A stretch of 64,000 nt of DNA from Pseudorhodoferax sp. Leaf265 (GTDB taxonomy: Bacteria > Pseudomonadota > Gammaproteobacteria > Burkholderiales > Burkholderiaceae_C): NCBI RefSeq assembly GCF_001422365.1, contig NZ_LMMT01000039.1:207502-271501 (forward strand), given 5' to 3'. Shown piece after piece: positions 22,354 through 31,810 of the stretch. The translations under genes and the position numbers were made by a program. Under the pieces are notes generated by a model. That model did not search any database. It was not told where the DNA came from and saw only the letters and a list, made by a program, of their open reading frames with translations. Position 1 is the first letter of the stretch. Every line of letters starts with the position of its first letter.

Positions 22354-23139
22354 TCAGATCAGGTTGCGCATGGCCTGCGCGGTTTCGCGCAGCACGGGCA
22401 GCACGCGTGCGACGGCGTCGTCGCTGCTCTCGTGGCCCATGGGCATGGTGATGTTGAGCGCGCCCACCACCTCGCCGTTGCGGTCGCGCAGCGGTACGGC
22501 GATGCCGCGCGAGTTCAGGTCCAGCTGCTGCTCCGACAGCGACCAGCCCTGGGCGCGGATGCGCGCGAACTCCAGCCTCAGCCGGTCCTTGCTGGCGATG
22601 GTGTGCGGCGTGAACACGCGCAGTTCGTGCGTCTGCAGCCAGTGTTCGGCTTCGTCCTCGGGGCGCAGGGCCAGCATCAGCGTGCCCGAGGCCGTCAGCT
22701 GCAGCGGCACGCGCGCGCCCAGCACGTAGCCGGTGTTCATGCTGCGGTTGGGACCGTTGCGCGCGATGTAGACCACGTCGTCGCCGTCCAGCACCGCGAG
22801 GTAGGCGGTCTCGTGCGTGCCCATGGCCACGCGCTGCAGAAAGGGCTGGACCACGCGCGGCAGCCGCGCCGACTCCAGGTAGGACTGGCCCAGCCGCAGC
22901 ACGCGCGGCGTGAGCCAGAACAGCTTGCCGTCGCCGGCCACATAGCCCAGGTGCTGCAGCGTGAGCAGGTAGCGCCGGGCCGCCGTGCGCGTCATGCCCG
23001 TGCGCTGGCCGATCTCGCTGGCCGTCATGCGCGGGTGGGCGTCGTCGAAGGCCTCGATCAGGTTGAGGCCCCGGTCCAGGCCGGCAATCCAGTCGCGCCG
23101 CTGCAGGCCGACCGGAAGCTTGTCGGTGGGGTCATTCAT
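22354..23139 (-). CDS. IclR-family regulator, PcaR/PcaU-like
   Basis: IclR-family transcription factor of 261 aa. It has an N-terminal winged helix (MTASEIGQRTGMTRTAARRYLLTLQHLGYV, residues about 38-67 in total) and a C-terminal effector-binding domain ending NITMPMGHE...VLPVLRETAQAM. The LDRGLNLIEAF opening and overall length resemble PcaR/PcaU/PobR regulators of aromatic acid catabolism. It is divergent from an MFS - shikimate-dehydrogenase-like - pcaB operon, with PcaR-type palindromes in between, so it very likely controls that operon and itself. The effector (protocatechuate, beta-ketoadipate or a hydroaromatic acid) is not resolved. Confidence 0.88.
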   Translation of the reverse strand: MNDPTDKLPVGLQRRDWIAGLDRGLNLIEAFDDAHPRMTASEIGQRTGMTRTAARRYLLTLQHLGYVAGDGKLFWLTPRVLRLGQSYLESARLPRVVQPFLQRVAMGTHETAYLAVLDGDDVVYIARNGPNRSMNTGYVLGARVPLQLTASGTLMLALRPEDEAEHWLQTHELRVFTPHTIASKDRLRLEFARIRAQGWSLSEQQLDLNSRGIAVPLRDRNGEVVGALNITMPMGHESSDDAVARVLPVLRETAQAMRNLI

Positions 23140-23158
23140 CGGTGAAAACCCTTGGTGT

Positions 23159-23194
23159 GATCGATAATCGCGCGTTTCTGTTCGATTATCGAAC
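23159..23194. promoter_or_regulatory. Paired IclR/PcaR-type operators next to the regulator gene
   Basis: GATCGATAATCGCGC (23159-23173) and the perfect palindrome GTTCGATTATCGAAC (23180-23194) start exactly 21 bp apart, two helical turns. The known PcaR box of Pseudomonas is GTTCGATAATCGCAC, so both are close matches. The first begins 20 bases upstream of the iclR-type ATG, suited to autoregulation. Confidence 0.75.
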
Positions 23195-23241
23195 CGATAT
23201 GCATCGCCAAGCCTGTTCGATGCGAGGTCGTCCTCTTTAGA

Positions 23242-23277
23242 GTTCGATCCGTCGCACCTGCCGTGCGATTGTCGAAC
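23242..23277. promoter_or_regulatory. Paired IclR/PcaR-type operators next to the catabolic operon
   Basis: GTTCGATCCGTCGCAC (23242-23257) and GTGCGATTGTCGAAC (23263-23277) are weaker PcaR-type boxes, again with starts 21 bp apart. The second ends 24 bases before the MFS ATG. A partial GTTCGATGCG half-copy lies at about 23215. The layout suggests a second regulator pair controlling the operon promoter. Confidence 0.65.
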
Positions 23278-23301
23278 GATTTTCACCAGGAGACTTTGAC
23301 C

Positions 23302-24705
23302 ATGAGCACCGCAACTGCTGCGCACGAGCCGCAGGGCCGGCACCAATCCAAGAAGGCCGCCGCCAGCGGCTGGATCGGGTCCGCGCTGGAGTACTACGAT
23401 TTCTTCATCTACGCCACGGCCGCGGCGCTGATCTTTCCGCAGATCTTCTTCCCCAAAGGCGACCCCGGCATCGCCATCATTGCTTCGCTGGCCACCTATG
23501 GCGTGGGCTACGTGGCGCGTCCGATCGGCGCCTTCGTGCTGGGCCACATCGGCGACACGCACGGCCGCAAGAAGGTGCTGGTCTGGTGCATGTTCCTGAT
23601 GGGTTTCTCGACCATCGCCGTCGGCCTGCTGCCGACCTACGAGCAGATCGGCCTGTGGGCGCCGTTCCTGCTGGTGGTCTGCCGCCTGATCCAGGGCTTC
23701 GCCGTGGCCGGCGAGATCTCGGGCGCCAGTTCCATGATCCTGGAGCATGCACCCTTCGGCCGCCGTGGCTTCTTCGCCAGCTTCACCCTGCAGGGCGTGC
23801 AGGCCGGCCAGATCCTGGCCGCTGCCGTGTTCCTGCCGCTGGCGCACTACATGCCCGAGGAATCGTTCAACACCTGGGGCTGGCGCATTCCGTTCCTGCT
23901 GTCCTTCATCGTGATCGTGGCCGGCTACATCATCCGCCGCGAGGTGGACGAGACGCCCGCCTTCACCGACAAGACGGAGCAGAAGCAGCGCGCCCGCTCG
24001 CCCATCGTGGACGCCTTCAAGTACAGCTGGCGCGACATGCTGCGCGTCGTGCTGATGGCGCTCATGAACGTGATCCCGGTCGTGGCCACCATCTTCGGCG
24101 CTGCCTACGCGGTGCAGCCGGCCTACGGCGTGAACTTCGCCAAGGACGTGTACCTGTGGATCCCGGTGATGGGCAACATCCTCGCAGTGCTGGTGATCCC
24201 CTTCGTCGGCAACCTGTCGGACAAGATCGGCCGCAAGCCGCCGATCATCGTGGGCTCGCTCGCGGCCGGCCTGCTGGCCTTCGGCTACCTGTACGCCATC
24301 AGCATCCACAACGTGACGCTGGCCATCGTCATGTCGCTGCTGATGTGGGGCGTGGTCTACCAGGGTTACAACGCGGTGTTCCCGAGTTTCTACCCCGAGC
24401 TGTTCCCCACCCGGACCCGGGTCTCGGCCATGGCCATCTCGCAGAATGTGGGCACGGCCATCACCGCCATGCTGCCGGCGCTGTTCACCGTCGTGGCCCC
24501 GCCCGGTGCGCAGAACATCTGGCTGACGGTGGGCGCCATCGCCTTCGGCATCACGGTCATCGCGGCGCTGGCCGCCGCCAGTGCCCGCGAAACCTTCCGC
24601 ATCCAGATGCAGGACCTGGGCCGGCCCGATGCGCAGCCCGTGCCGCTGGCCGACTACCAGCGCCAGCGCGCGGCGGCCGTGGCCCAGGGCCGCGCCGGTT
24701 CCTGA
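23302..24705 (+). CDS. MFS metabolite:H+ symporter, shikimate/quinate-type
   Basis: Twelve-helix major facilitator of 467 aa in the metabolite:H+ symporter group. The start at 23302 has AGGAGA 8 bases upstream. Family marks: ALEYYDFFIYATAAAL in TM1, GDTHGRKKVL between TM2 and TM3, QGFAVAGEISGAS in TM4, and DKIGRKPP before TM8. It is the first gene of an operon with a shikimate-dehydrogenase homologue and pcaB and is divergent from an IclR regulator, so it probably imports a hydroaromatic or aromatic acid (quinate, shikimate or protocatechuate). That assignment rests on context. Unlike the MFS gene at 80 it lacks a large loop insertion. Confidence 0.88.
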   Translation: MSTATAAHEPQGRHQSKKAAASGWIGSALEYYDFFIYATAAALIFPQIFFPKGDPGIAIIASLATYGVGYVARPIGAFVLGHIGDTHGRKKVLVWCMFLMGFSTIAVGLLPTYEQIGLWAPFLLVVCRLIQGFAVAGEISGASSMILEHAPFGRRGFFASFTLQGVQAGQILAAAVFLPLAHYMPEESFNTWGWRIPFLLSFIVIVAGYIIRREVDETPAFTDKTEQKQRARSPIVDAFKYSWRDMLRVVLMALMNVIPVVATIFGAAYAVQPAYGVNFAKDVYLWIPVMGNILAVLVIPFVGNLSDKIGRKPPIIVGSLAAGLLAFGYLYAISIHNVTLAIVMSLLMWGVVYQGYNAVFPSFYPELFPTRTRVSAMAISQNVGTAITAMLPALFTVVAPPGAQNIWLTVGAIAFGITVIAALAAASARETFRIQMQDLGRPDAQPVPLADYQRQRAAAVAQGRAGS

Positions 24706-24760
24706 TGTGCCCGATGCATCTGACAATGCACCACCTGTCTCCGAACGCAACGCACACACC

Positions 24761-25594
24761 ATGATCTCCGGCAAGACCACGCTGATCGCCCACCTGGGCT
24801 ACCCCACGGCCACCTTCAAGGCGCCGATGATCTACAACCCCTGGTTCGAGCAGCAGGGCATCGATGCGGTGGTCATGCCCATGGGCGTGCTGCCCGAGGA
24901 CTACGCGGTCTCGCTGCGCCAGATCATGCGCTTCACCAACCTGCGCGGCGCGCTGGTCACGATGCCGCACAAGGTCGTGACGCTGGACCTTGTGGACGAG
25001 GCCACGCCCACGGCGCGCATCGCCGGCGCCTGCAACGCCGTCCTCAAGCGGCCCGACGGCAGCCTGCTGGGCGACATGTTCGACGGCGCCGGCTTCGTGC
25101 GTGGCGTGCAGCGCAAGGGCCGCAGCTTCGCCGGTGCGCGCGTGCTGGTCTCGGGCGCGGGCGGCGTGGGCTCGGCGATTGCGGCGTCCATCGCCCAGGC
25201 CGGCGCGGCCGAACTCGCGCTGTTCGACACGCGTGCCGAATCGGCCGAGGCCCTGGCCGCGCGGCTGCGCCAGCACTACCCCAGCCTCACGGTGCGCACC
25301 GGCAGCAAGGACCCGGCGGGCTTCGACATCGTCGTCAACGCCACGCCACTGGGCATGCAGGAAGGCGACCCGCTGCCCTTCGACATCGACCGCATCGCGC
25401 CGACTGCCTTCGTCGGCGAGGTCGTCATGAAGAGCGAGTACACGCCACTGCTGCGCGCCGCCATGGACAAGGGCTGCGCCGTGCAGGTCGGCACCGACAT
25501 GCTGTTCGAGCAGATTCCGGCCTACCTGGAGTTCTTCGGCTTCGGCACGACCACGGCCGAGGCGCTGCGCGCCGTGGCCAGGCTGCAGTACTGA
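24761..25594 (+). CDS. Shikimate-dehydrogenase family protein with altered substrate pocket
   Basis: NAD(P)-dependent oxidoreductase of 277 aa in the AroE/quinate-dehydrogenase family. The nucleotide loop is GAGGVG near residue 130. The catalytic dyad is kept: Lys71 in MPHK and Asp108. However, the two serines that bind shikimate (S-x-S-P in AroE) are replaced by Phe19 and Ala21, and the usual N-T-D-G reads Met-Phe-Asp-Gly (106-109). This is therefore a divergent catabolic paralogue rather than biosynthetic AroE, and its substrate may not be shikimate. It sits between an MFS gene and pcaB, 12 bases before the latter. No strong ribosome binding site is visible. Confidence 0.82.
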   Translation: MISGKTTLIAHLGYPTATFKAPMIYNPWFEQQGIDAVVMPMGVLPEDYAVSLRQIMRFTNLRGALVTMPHKVVTLDLVDEATPTARIAGACNAVLKRPDGSLLGDMFDGAGFVRGVQRKGRSFAGARVLVSGAGGVGSAIAASIAQAGAAELALFDTRAESAEALAARLRQHYPSLTVRTGSKDPAGFDIVVNATPLGMQEGDPLPFDIDRIAPTAFVGEVVMKSEYTPLLRAAMDKGCAVQVGTDMLFEQIPAYLEFFGFGTTTAEALRAVARLQY

Positions 25595-25606
25595 GCGCAC
25601 TGCGCC

Positions 25607-26809
25607 GTGAGCATCTTCGAAGGCTATCTCTCCACCCCCGAAGCCATGGCTGCGTTCAGCGGCTCCGGCGTGGTGGCGGCGATGTTGCGCTTCGAAGCCG
25701 CGCTGGCCCAGGCCCAGGCCGACGAGGGCCTGGTTCCGCCGGCGGCGGCGCGTTCCATCGTGGGCAGCTGCCGCGTCGAGCTGTTCGACGTGGAGAAGAT
25801 CGTGCGCGACAGCGGCCGCGCCGGCAGCGTGGCAATCCCCCTCGTCAGGGCGTTGCGCGAAGCCGTGGGACTGTTCAACGCCGAGGCCGTGGCCTGGACG
25901 CACTTTGGCAGCAGCAGCCAGGACGTGATCGACACCGCGCTGGTGCTGGTCACGCGCGATGCGCTGGCCCTGGTCGACGCCGACCTGCAGCGCTGCACCG
26001 AGGCGCTGCTGGCGCTGGCCGAGCGGCATGCCGACACGCCCATGCTGGCGCGCACGCTGATGCAGCCGGCCTCCGTCACCAGCCTGGGTTTCAAGTGCGC
26101 CGACTGGGCTGCGCCGCTGGTGCGTGGCCGCCAGCGGCTGCAGCAGGCCGCGGCCCAGGCGCTGCAGCTGCAACTGGGCGGTGGCGTCGGCACCCTGGCG
26201 CAGATGCGGTCGGACGCACCGCGCGCCGCGGCCGTGCGCGCGCGCGTGGCCGCAGCCCTGGGCTTGCGCGATGGCGGCAGCGCCTGGCACACCCAGCGCG
26301 ACGACTGGGTGGCGCTCGCCTGCGCGCTGGGCGTGGTGACAGGCAGCCTGGGCAAGCTCGCGGCCGACCTGGCGCTGCTGGGCCAGCACGAGGTCGGCGA
26401 ACTCATGGAGCCGGCCGAGGCCGGTCGCGGCATCTCGACCGTGATGCCGCACAAGCGCAATCCGGTGGCGTCCATGGTGGCCCTGTCGGCCGCCCAGCGC
26501 GTGCCGCAGCGTGTGGCGGCCTTGCTGGCCGGCATGGTGCAGGAGCACGAGCGTGCGCTCGGCGCCTGGCAGGCGGAACAGGCCGAATGGTCATCGCTGT
26601 GGATGTCGGCGCACGGCAGCCTGCGCGCGTTGGCCACGGCCCTGCCGGGCCTGCGCGTGGATGCAGCCCGCATGCAGGCCAACATCGACCACGTCCGCGC
26701 CGGGTTGCCGCACGAAACCGTGCAGGAGTGGTTCGCGCCGACGCTGGTGGAGATGGCCAGCGCCCAGGCGCGCCAACGCGTGGCCGAACTCAGGCGCGTG
26801 GCTGCTTGA
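25607..26809 (+). CDS. pcaB: 3-carboxy-cis,cis-muconate cycloisomerase-like enzyme
   Basis: Member of the fumarase/aspartase superfamily, 400 aa, best read as PcaB, which lactonises beta-carboxymuconate in the protocatechuate branch. It begins with GTG 12 bases after the preceding stop. Signature elements are THFGSSSQDVIDTAL (about 97-111) and the superfamily loop GISTVMPHKRNPV (about 278-290). Length falls within the range of PcaB proteins. Other pca genes (GH, C, D, IJ) are not in the window, so the pathway is split. The related adenylosuccinate lyases are the main alternative; the PcaR-like regulator and operon favour PcaB. Its 3' end overlaps the convergent GGDEF-EAL gene by 20 bp. Confidence 0.82.
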   Translation: MSIFEGYLSTPEAMAAFSGSGVVAAMLRFEAALAQAQADEGLVPPAAARSIVGSCRVELFDVEKIVRDSGRAGSVAIPLVRALREAVGLFNAEAVAWTHFGSSSQDVIDTALVLVTRDALALVDADLQRCTEALLALAERHADTPMLARTLMQPASVTSLGFKCADWAAPLVRGRQRLQQAAAQALQLQLGGGVGTLAQMRSDAPRAAAVRARVAAALGLRDGGSAWHTQRDDWVALACALGVVTGSLGKLAADLALLGQHEVGELMEPAEAGRGISTVMPHKRNPVASMVALSAAQRVPQRVAALLAGMVQEHERALGAWQAEQAEWSSLWMSAHGSLRALATALPGLRVDAARMQANIDHVRAGLPHETVQEWFAPTLVEMASAQARQRVAELRRVAA

Positions 26810-28910
26810 ACCAGTCTTCGAACTGTTCGGCCGGCATGGCCTGGGCGAACAGGTAGCCCTGCGCATAGTCGCAGCCGGCCTCCAGCAACAGGCCGCGCTG
26901 CGCGAGCGTCTCCACGCCTTCGGCGATCACGGCGATGCCGAGCTGGTGCGCCATCACGATCATGGCCTTGCACAGTGCCAGGTCGTTCGAACCCGGCGCC
27001 AGTCCGGCCACGAAGGATTTGTCGATCTTGATGAAGTCGATGTCGTAGCGCTGCAGATAGGCCAGCGAGGAGTAGCCCGTGCCGAAGTCGTCCAGCGACA
27101 CGCCGATGCCCGCCTGGCGCAGCGTCAACAGGTGGTCGGCGACGTTGGGGCTGGGGTTCAGCAGCAGGCTTTCGGTGATCTCCACCGTCAGCGCGTGGCG
27201 CGGCAGCCGCAGTGCGGCCAACTCGCGCAGCCATTGCGCGTGGTCTTCGTCGGCGCGGTGGAACTGCACGGGCGACTTGTTGACGCTGATCTGGAAGCGC
27301 GGGTCGAGTCGCGCACGCCAGCACTGGGTTTGGCGCGCGGCTTCGCGGAACACCCATTCGCCGATCTGGATGATCATGCCGTTGGCCTCGGCGATGGGCA
27401 CGAAATCCAGCGGCGCCATGTGGCCACGCTGCGGGTGGCGCCAGCGCAGCAACGCCTCGGCCATGTGCACCTCGCCGCTGGCCAGCGCCACGATGGGCTG
27501 GTACTCGACGCTGAACTGGCGCGCCTGCATTGCGCCATGCAGGTCGTTGGCGACGCGGGCGCGCAGCTGGGCGCCTTCCTGCAACGCGGGCGTGAAGTAG
27601 CCGAAGCGGTTGCGCCCGCCGTCCTTGGCAGCGTAGAGCGCCTGGTCGGCCTGGCGCAGCAGGTCGTCCACGGTCTGGCCGTCGCCAGGGTAGAAGGTGA
27701 CACCGATGCTGGCGCTCACGAAGGCGGGCTCATCGCCGAGGTGGAAGGCACGCGCCATCTCGCGCAGGATGGCCTGCACGATGCGCTCGACCTCGCGAAC
27801 CTCGCGCAGTTCGGGCAGTACCACGGTGAACTCGTCTCCGCCCATGCGGGCCACGGTGTCGGAGGCGCGCACGCAGCGGCCGAGCCGCTGCGCGGCCTCG
27901 ACCAGCAGGCGGTCGCCGCCCTCGTGGCCCAGCGTGTCGTTGACGGCCTTGAAGTGGTCCAGGTCGATGAACAGCAGCGCCAGCTGCAGCCGCTCGCGGT
28001 CGCACCGCAGCATGTGCTGGCCCAGGCGGTCGCGCAGCATGCGGCGGTTGGGCAGACCGGTCAGTGCGTCGAAGTTGGCCTGGTGCCAGATCAACGCCTC
28101 CGCTTCCTTGCGCTGCGTGATGTCGGTGTGCGTGCCCACCATGCGCAGCGGCTTGCCGTGTGCATCGCGGCTGATCACCATGCCGCGCGCAAGCACCCAC
28201 TTCCAGCTGCCGTCTGCGCACAGCACCCGGTGTTCGTTCACGTAGCTGGGCGCGCGGCCCTCCAGGTGCGCCCGGCGGTCGTGGAGCATCCGGGCCTTGT
28301 CGTCCGGGTGCGTGCGCTGGTCCATGCTGTGCGGGGAGGGACGCAGGTCGTGCGCGCCGAAGCCGTACATCTCCAGGCAGCGGCGCGACATCCTGGCCAC
28401 GCCCTCGGCCAGGTTCCAGTCCCAGACGCCGTCGCCGGTGCTCTCCAGCGCGAGCTTCCAGATCTCGTCGCGCCGACGCAGTTCGGCCTCGGCACGCACG
28501 CGTTCGGTGATGTCTTCCACTGTGCCTTCGTAGAACAGGATGCGGCCGGCGGCATCGCGCACCACGTGGGCGTTCTCGCTGACCCAGATGCGTTCGCCGG
28601 TCTTGTGGCGGTAGACCTCGGAGACGAAGCCGCGCACGTAGCCCTGGCGCTCGAGCAGGTCACGGAAGACCGTGCGACGCGACGGCTCCACATACCACTG
28701 GCGGCCGATGTCCTGCATCGCGGCGATGAGTTCGGCCTCGTGCGTGTAGCCGTTCAGTTGCACCTGCGCCGGGTTGGCGCGGATCTGCCGTCCATCGGGC
28801 GAGGACCGGTAGGCCCCGATGGGCAGGAAGTCGAACAGCGTCGAGAAATCGACGCCCTGGGCTTGTGTGGCGGCGGGCACCAGTGGGCTAGGTGGGTCGG
28901 CGGTTTCCAT
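26790..28910 (-). CDS. PAS-PAS-GGDEF-EAL c-di-GMP turnover protein
   Basis: A 706-aa cytoplasmic protein with no membrane helix. Two PAS domains (about 25-145 and 150-275, each ending in a PAC-type ITERVRAE / ITQRKEAE segment) sense an unknown signal. The GGDEF domain has an intact active site (357-361) with the product-inhibition site RASD five residues before it. The EAL domain has EALLR (485-489), DDFGTGYSS, IKIDKSF and EGVET, so the phosphodiesterase residues also look intact. It could therefore make or break c-di-GMP depending on the PAS input. The start at 28910 was preferred over upstream in-frame codons at 28955 and 28988. It stands alone and overlaps pcaB at its 3' end. Confidence 0.92.
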   Translation of the reverse strand: METADPPSPLVPAATQAQGVDFSTLFDFLPIGAYRSSPDGRQIRANPAQVQLNGYTHEAELIAAMQDIGRQWYVEPSRRTVFRDLLERQGYVRGFVSEVYRHKTGERIWVSENAHVVRDAAGRILFYEGTVEDITERVRAEAELRRRDEIWKLALESTGDGVWDWNLAEGVARMSRRCLEMYGFGAHDLRPSPHSMDQRTHPDDKARMLHDRRAHLEGRAPSYVNEHRVLCADGSWKWVLARGMVISRDAHGKPLRMVGTHTDITQRKEAEALIWHQANFDALTGLPNRRMLRDRLGQHMLRCDRERLQLALLFIDLDHFKAVNDTLGHEGGDRLLVEAAQRLGRCVRASDTVARMGGDEFTVVLPELREVREVERIVQAILREMARAFHLGDEPAFVSASIGVTFYPGDGQTVDDLLRQADQALYAAKDGGRNRFGYFTPALQEGAQLRARVANDLHGAMQARQFSVEYQPIVALASGEVHMAEALLRWRHPQRGHMAPLDFVPIAEANGMIIQIGEWVFREAARQTQCWRARLDPRFQISVNKSPVQFHRADEDHAQWLRELAALRLPRHALTVEITESLLLNPSPNVADHLLTLRQAGIGVSLDDFGTGYSSLAYLQRYDIDFIKIDKSFVAGLAPGSNDLALCKAMIVMAHQLGIAVIAEGVETLAQRGLLLEAGCDYAQGYLFAQAMPAEQFEDWFKQPRA

Positions 28911-28934
28911 GCGCGGCGTATTGTTCCGACGAAT

Positions 28935-28972
28935 CGTGCAAGTGCGCACATGCATTCGTGTACTTTTGCACG
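28935..28972. repeat. Inverted repeat upstream of the GGDEF-EAL gene
   Basis: CGTGCAA (28935-28941) and TTGCACG (28966-28972) form a 7-bp inverted repeat with 24 bases between, flanking the 8-bp palindrome GTGCGCAC (28942-28949). It lies 25-62 bases upstream of the gene start, where an operator would be expected. No matching promoter was identified. Confidence 0.4.
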
Positions 28973-28991
28973 GTATGGGCTGGGGCATTCC

Positions 28992-30149
28992 CTAGCTACG
29001 GCGCAGGGCGATGCAGCCCGCCAGCGCTACGCCGGCCAGCGCCAGCGGAAAGCCCAGCAAGGGTGAATGGTCCAGCAGCCAGCCCGAGGCCGCCGAGGCA
29101 CAGGTGCTGCCCAGGGTGTACGACAGCACCAGCACGGCCGTGCTGTTGACCAGGGTGATGCCCTGCTCGCGTGCGCCGATGTCGATCATGGCCAGCGTGT
29201 AGAGGCTGCCGGCTGCGCCGCCCCAGAGGAAGGCCAGCAGCCAGGCCAGCCAGCCCAGTTGCGCGACGAAGGGCATCGCGCAGGTCGCGGCCAGCGTGAC
29301 GGTGGCCAGAATGCGCATGAGCCGGCGCCGGCCCTGCGCCGGGTCGGCGAAGCGATCGGCCAGCATGCCCACGGGCAGCATCAGCACCGCACTGCCCAGG
29401 CCGCTCGCGGAGACCAGCAGCGCCGCGGCCGCCGCCGTCAGGCCCAGGCTCAGGCCGTACAGCGGCAGCACCGAGGTGATGCCGGCCTCGAAGAAGCCGC
29501 CGACGAAGCCGGCCAGCATGATCACCGGGTGCGCGCGCAGCGCGGCCCAGACGCCGCGCAGGCCCACGTGGGCTGCGGGCGCGTCGTCGGCCGGTGGCAC
29601 GGGTGGGATCAGAAGGCTGACGAGCAGCCCGGCCGCCACGCACCCCACGGCGACCCAGGGCGCGGCGGGTGCATCGGCGCCGACCCAGACCAGCAGGGCC
29701 GGGCCGATCACGAAGGTCGCGCCCACCATGGTCTCGAACAGGCCCACGTTGCGCCCGCGCGTGCGCGCGGTGGAGAACTCGGCCACCAGCGCCTCCGACA
29801 ACACCCAGCGCAGGCCCGAGGCCGCGCCGGCCAGCAGCTCCAGTGCGAACCAGACCGGCAGTTCGCGCGTGAGTGCGAAGCCACAGCAGGCCAGCGCCGG
29901 CACGGCCGCCGACAGCCACAGCGTGGGCCTGCGCCCGAGCGCGCGCGTGACCCAGGACGAGAACGGCGTGACCAGGAAGATCGCCGCCCAGCCGGTGGCC
30001 GCGAACAGCCCGGCCACGGTGCTGGAGACCGCCGCGCCCTTGAGTTGCAGCAGCAACCAGGGCGTCACCATGAAGTAGCCCACAAGTTCCAGGAAGGTGG
30101 AGACGAACAGGGCGGCGAGGCCCAGCGCCGGGGCGCGTGTGGCTGGCAT
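28992..30149 (-). CDS. MFS transporter, probable drug/metabolite exporter
   Basis: Major facilitator of 385 aa with twelve predicted helices. The start at 30149 lies just before the first helix ([18 protein letters not shown]). The [14 protein letters not shown] stretch in TM5 and the duplicated [20 protein letters not shown] segment resemble the YcaD/Ynf-type exporters. It is divergent from the ahcY operon and shares the 212-bp gap with its promoter and riboswitch. Nothing nearby indicates its substrate. Confidence 0.82.
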   Translation of the reverse strand: MPATRAPALGLAALFVSTFLELVGYFMVTPWLLLQLKGAAVSSTVAGLFAATGWAAIFLVTPFSSWVTRALGRRPTLWLSAAVPALACCGFALTRELPVWFALELLAGAASGLRWVLSEALVAEFSTARTRGRNVGLFETMVGATFVIGPALLVWVGADAPAAPWVAVGCVAAGLLVSLLIPPVPPADDAPAAHVGLRGVWAALRAHPVIMLAGFVGGFFEAGITSVLPLYGLSLGLTAAAAALLVSASGLGSAVLMLPVGMLADRFADPAQGRRRLMRILATVTLAATCAMPFVAQLGWLAWLLAFLWGGAAGSLYTLAMIDIGAREQGITLVNSTAVLVLSYTLGSTCASAASGWLLDHSPLLGFPLALAGVALAGCIALRRS

Positions 30150-30183
30150 GGCAGGAAGCGTGGGGGTGCGAAGAGGCGCGCGA

Positions 30184-30211
30184 TTGTCGCCAACGCCGGC
30201 GCTTCTATAAT
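30184..30211 (+). promoter_or_regulatory. Sigma-70 promoter of the ahcY operon
   Basis: TTGTCG (30184-30189) and a perfect TATAAT (30206-30211) are 16 bases apart. Transcription would begin around 30218, directly at the 5' end of the SAH riboswitch, which supports both calls. Confidence 0.75.
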
Positions 30212-30220
30212 CCGCGGCTT

Positions 30221-30285
30221 CCGAGGAGCGTTGCAGCACCGGCATGGTGCGAGGCTCGGATTCCATTCGCAACGACGCTCGCCCA
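30221..30285 (+). ncRNA. S-adenosylhomocysteine (SAH) riboswitch
   Basis: The region folds as the H-type pseudoknot of the SAH riboswitch: P1 CCGAG (30221-30225)/CTCGG (30255-30259), P2 GCACC (30236-30240)/GGTGC (30246-30250), and a long pseudoknot pairing GAGC plus GTTGC (30226-30234) with GCAAC (30269-30273) and GCTC (30277-30280). The GAGGAGCGTTGCA core and the AACG..GCTCGCC tail match the known motif. It lies just after a strong promoter and 77 bases before ahcY, the gene it regulates in other betaproteobacteria. SAH binding normally turns expression on. Confidence 0.93.
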
Positions 30286-30334
30286 CGCTCCGTGCGGTGA
30301 GTTCATTCCCCCAAAGCGTGGTCGTCTTCAACCT

Positions 30335-30360
30335 GTCCCGATCCGGGACCACGGAGCCGT
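30335..30360 (+). promoter_or_regulatory. Putative expression platform of the SAH riboswitch
   Basis: GTCCCG (30335-30340) pairs with CGGGAC (30344-30349), and the self-complementary ACGG-AG-CCGT (30351-30360) contains the GGAG ribosome binding site of ahcY. These small hairpins could hide the site when SAH is low. This is inference from pairing only. Confidence 0.4.
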
Positions 30361-30361
30361 C

Positions 30362-31809
<1,448 letters not shown>

Positions 31810-31810
<1 letters not shown>

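Noticed and set aside
24761..25594. Housekeeping aroE
   Set aside because: Substrate-binding serines are absent and the gene is in a catabolic operon with an IclR regulator, so I did not give the aroE symbol.
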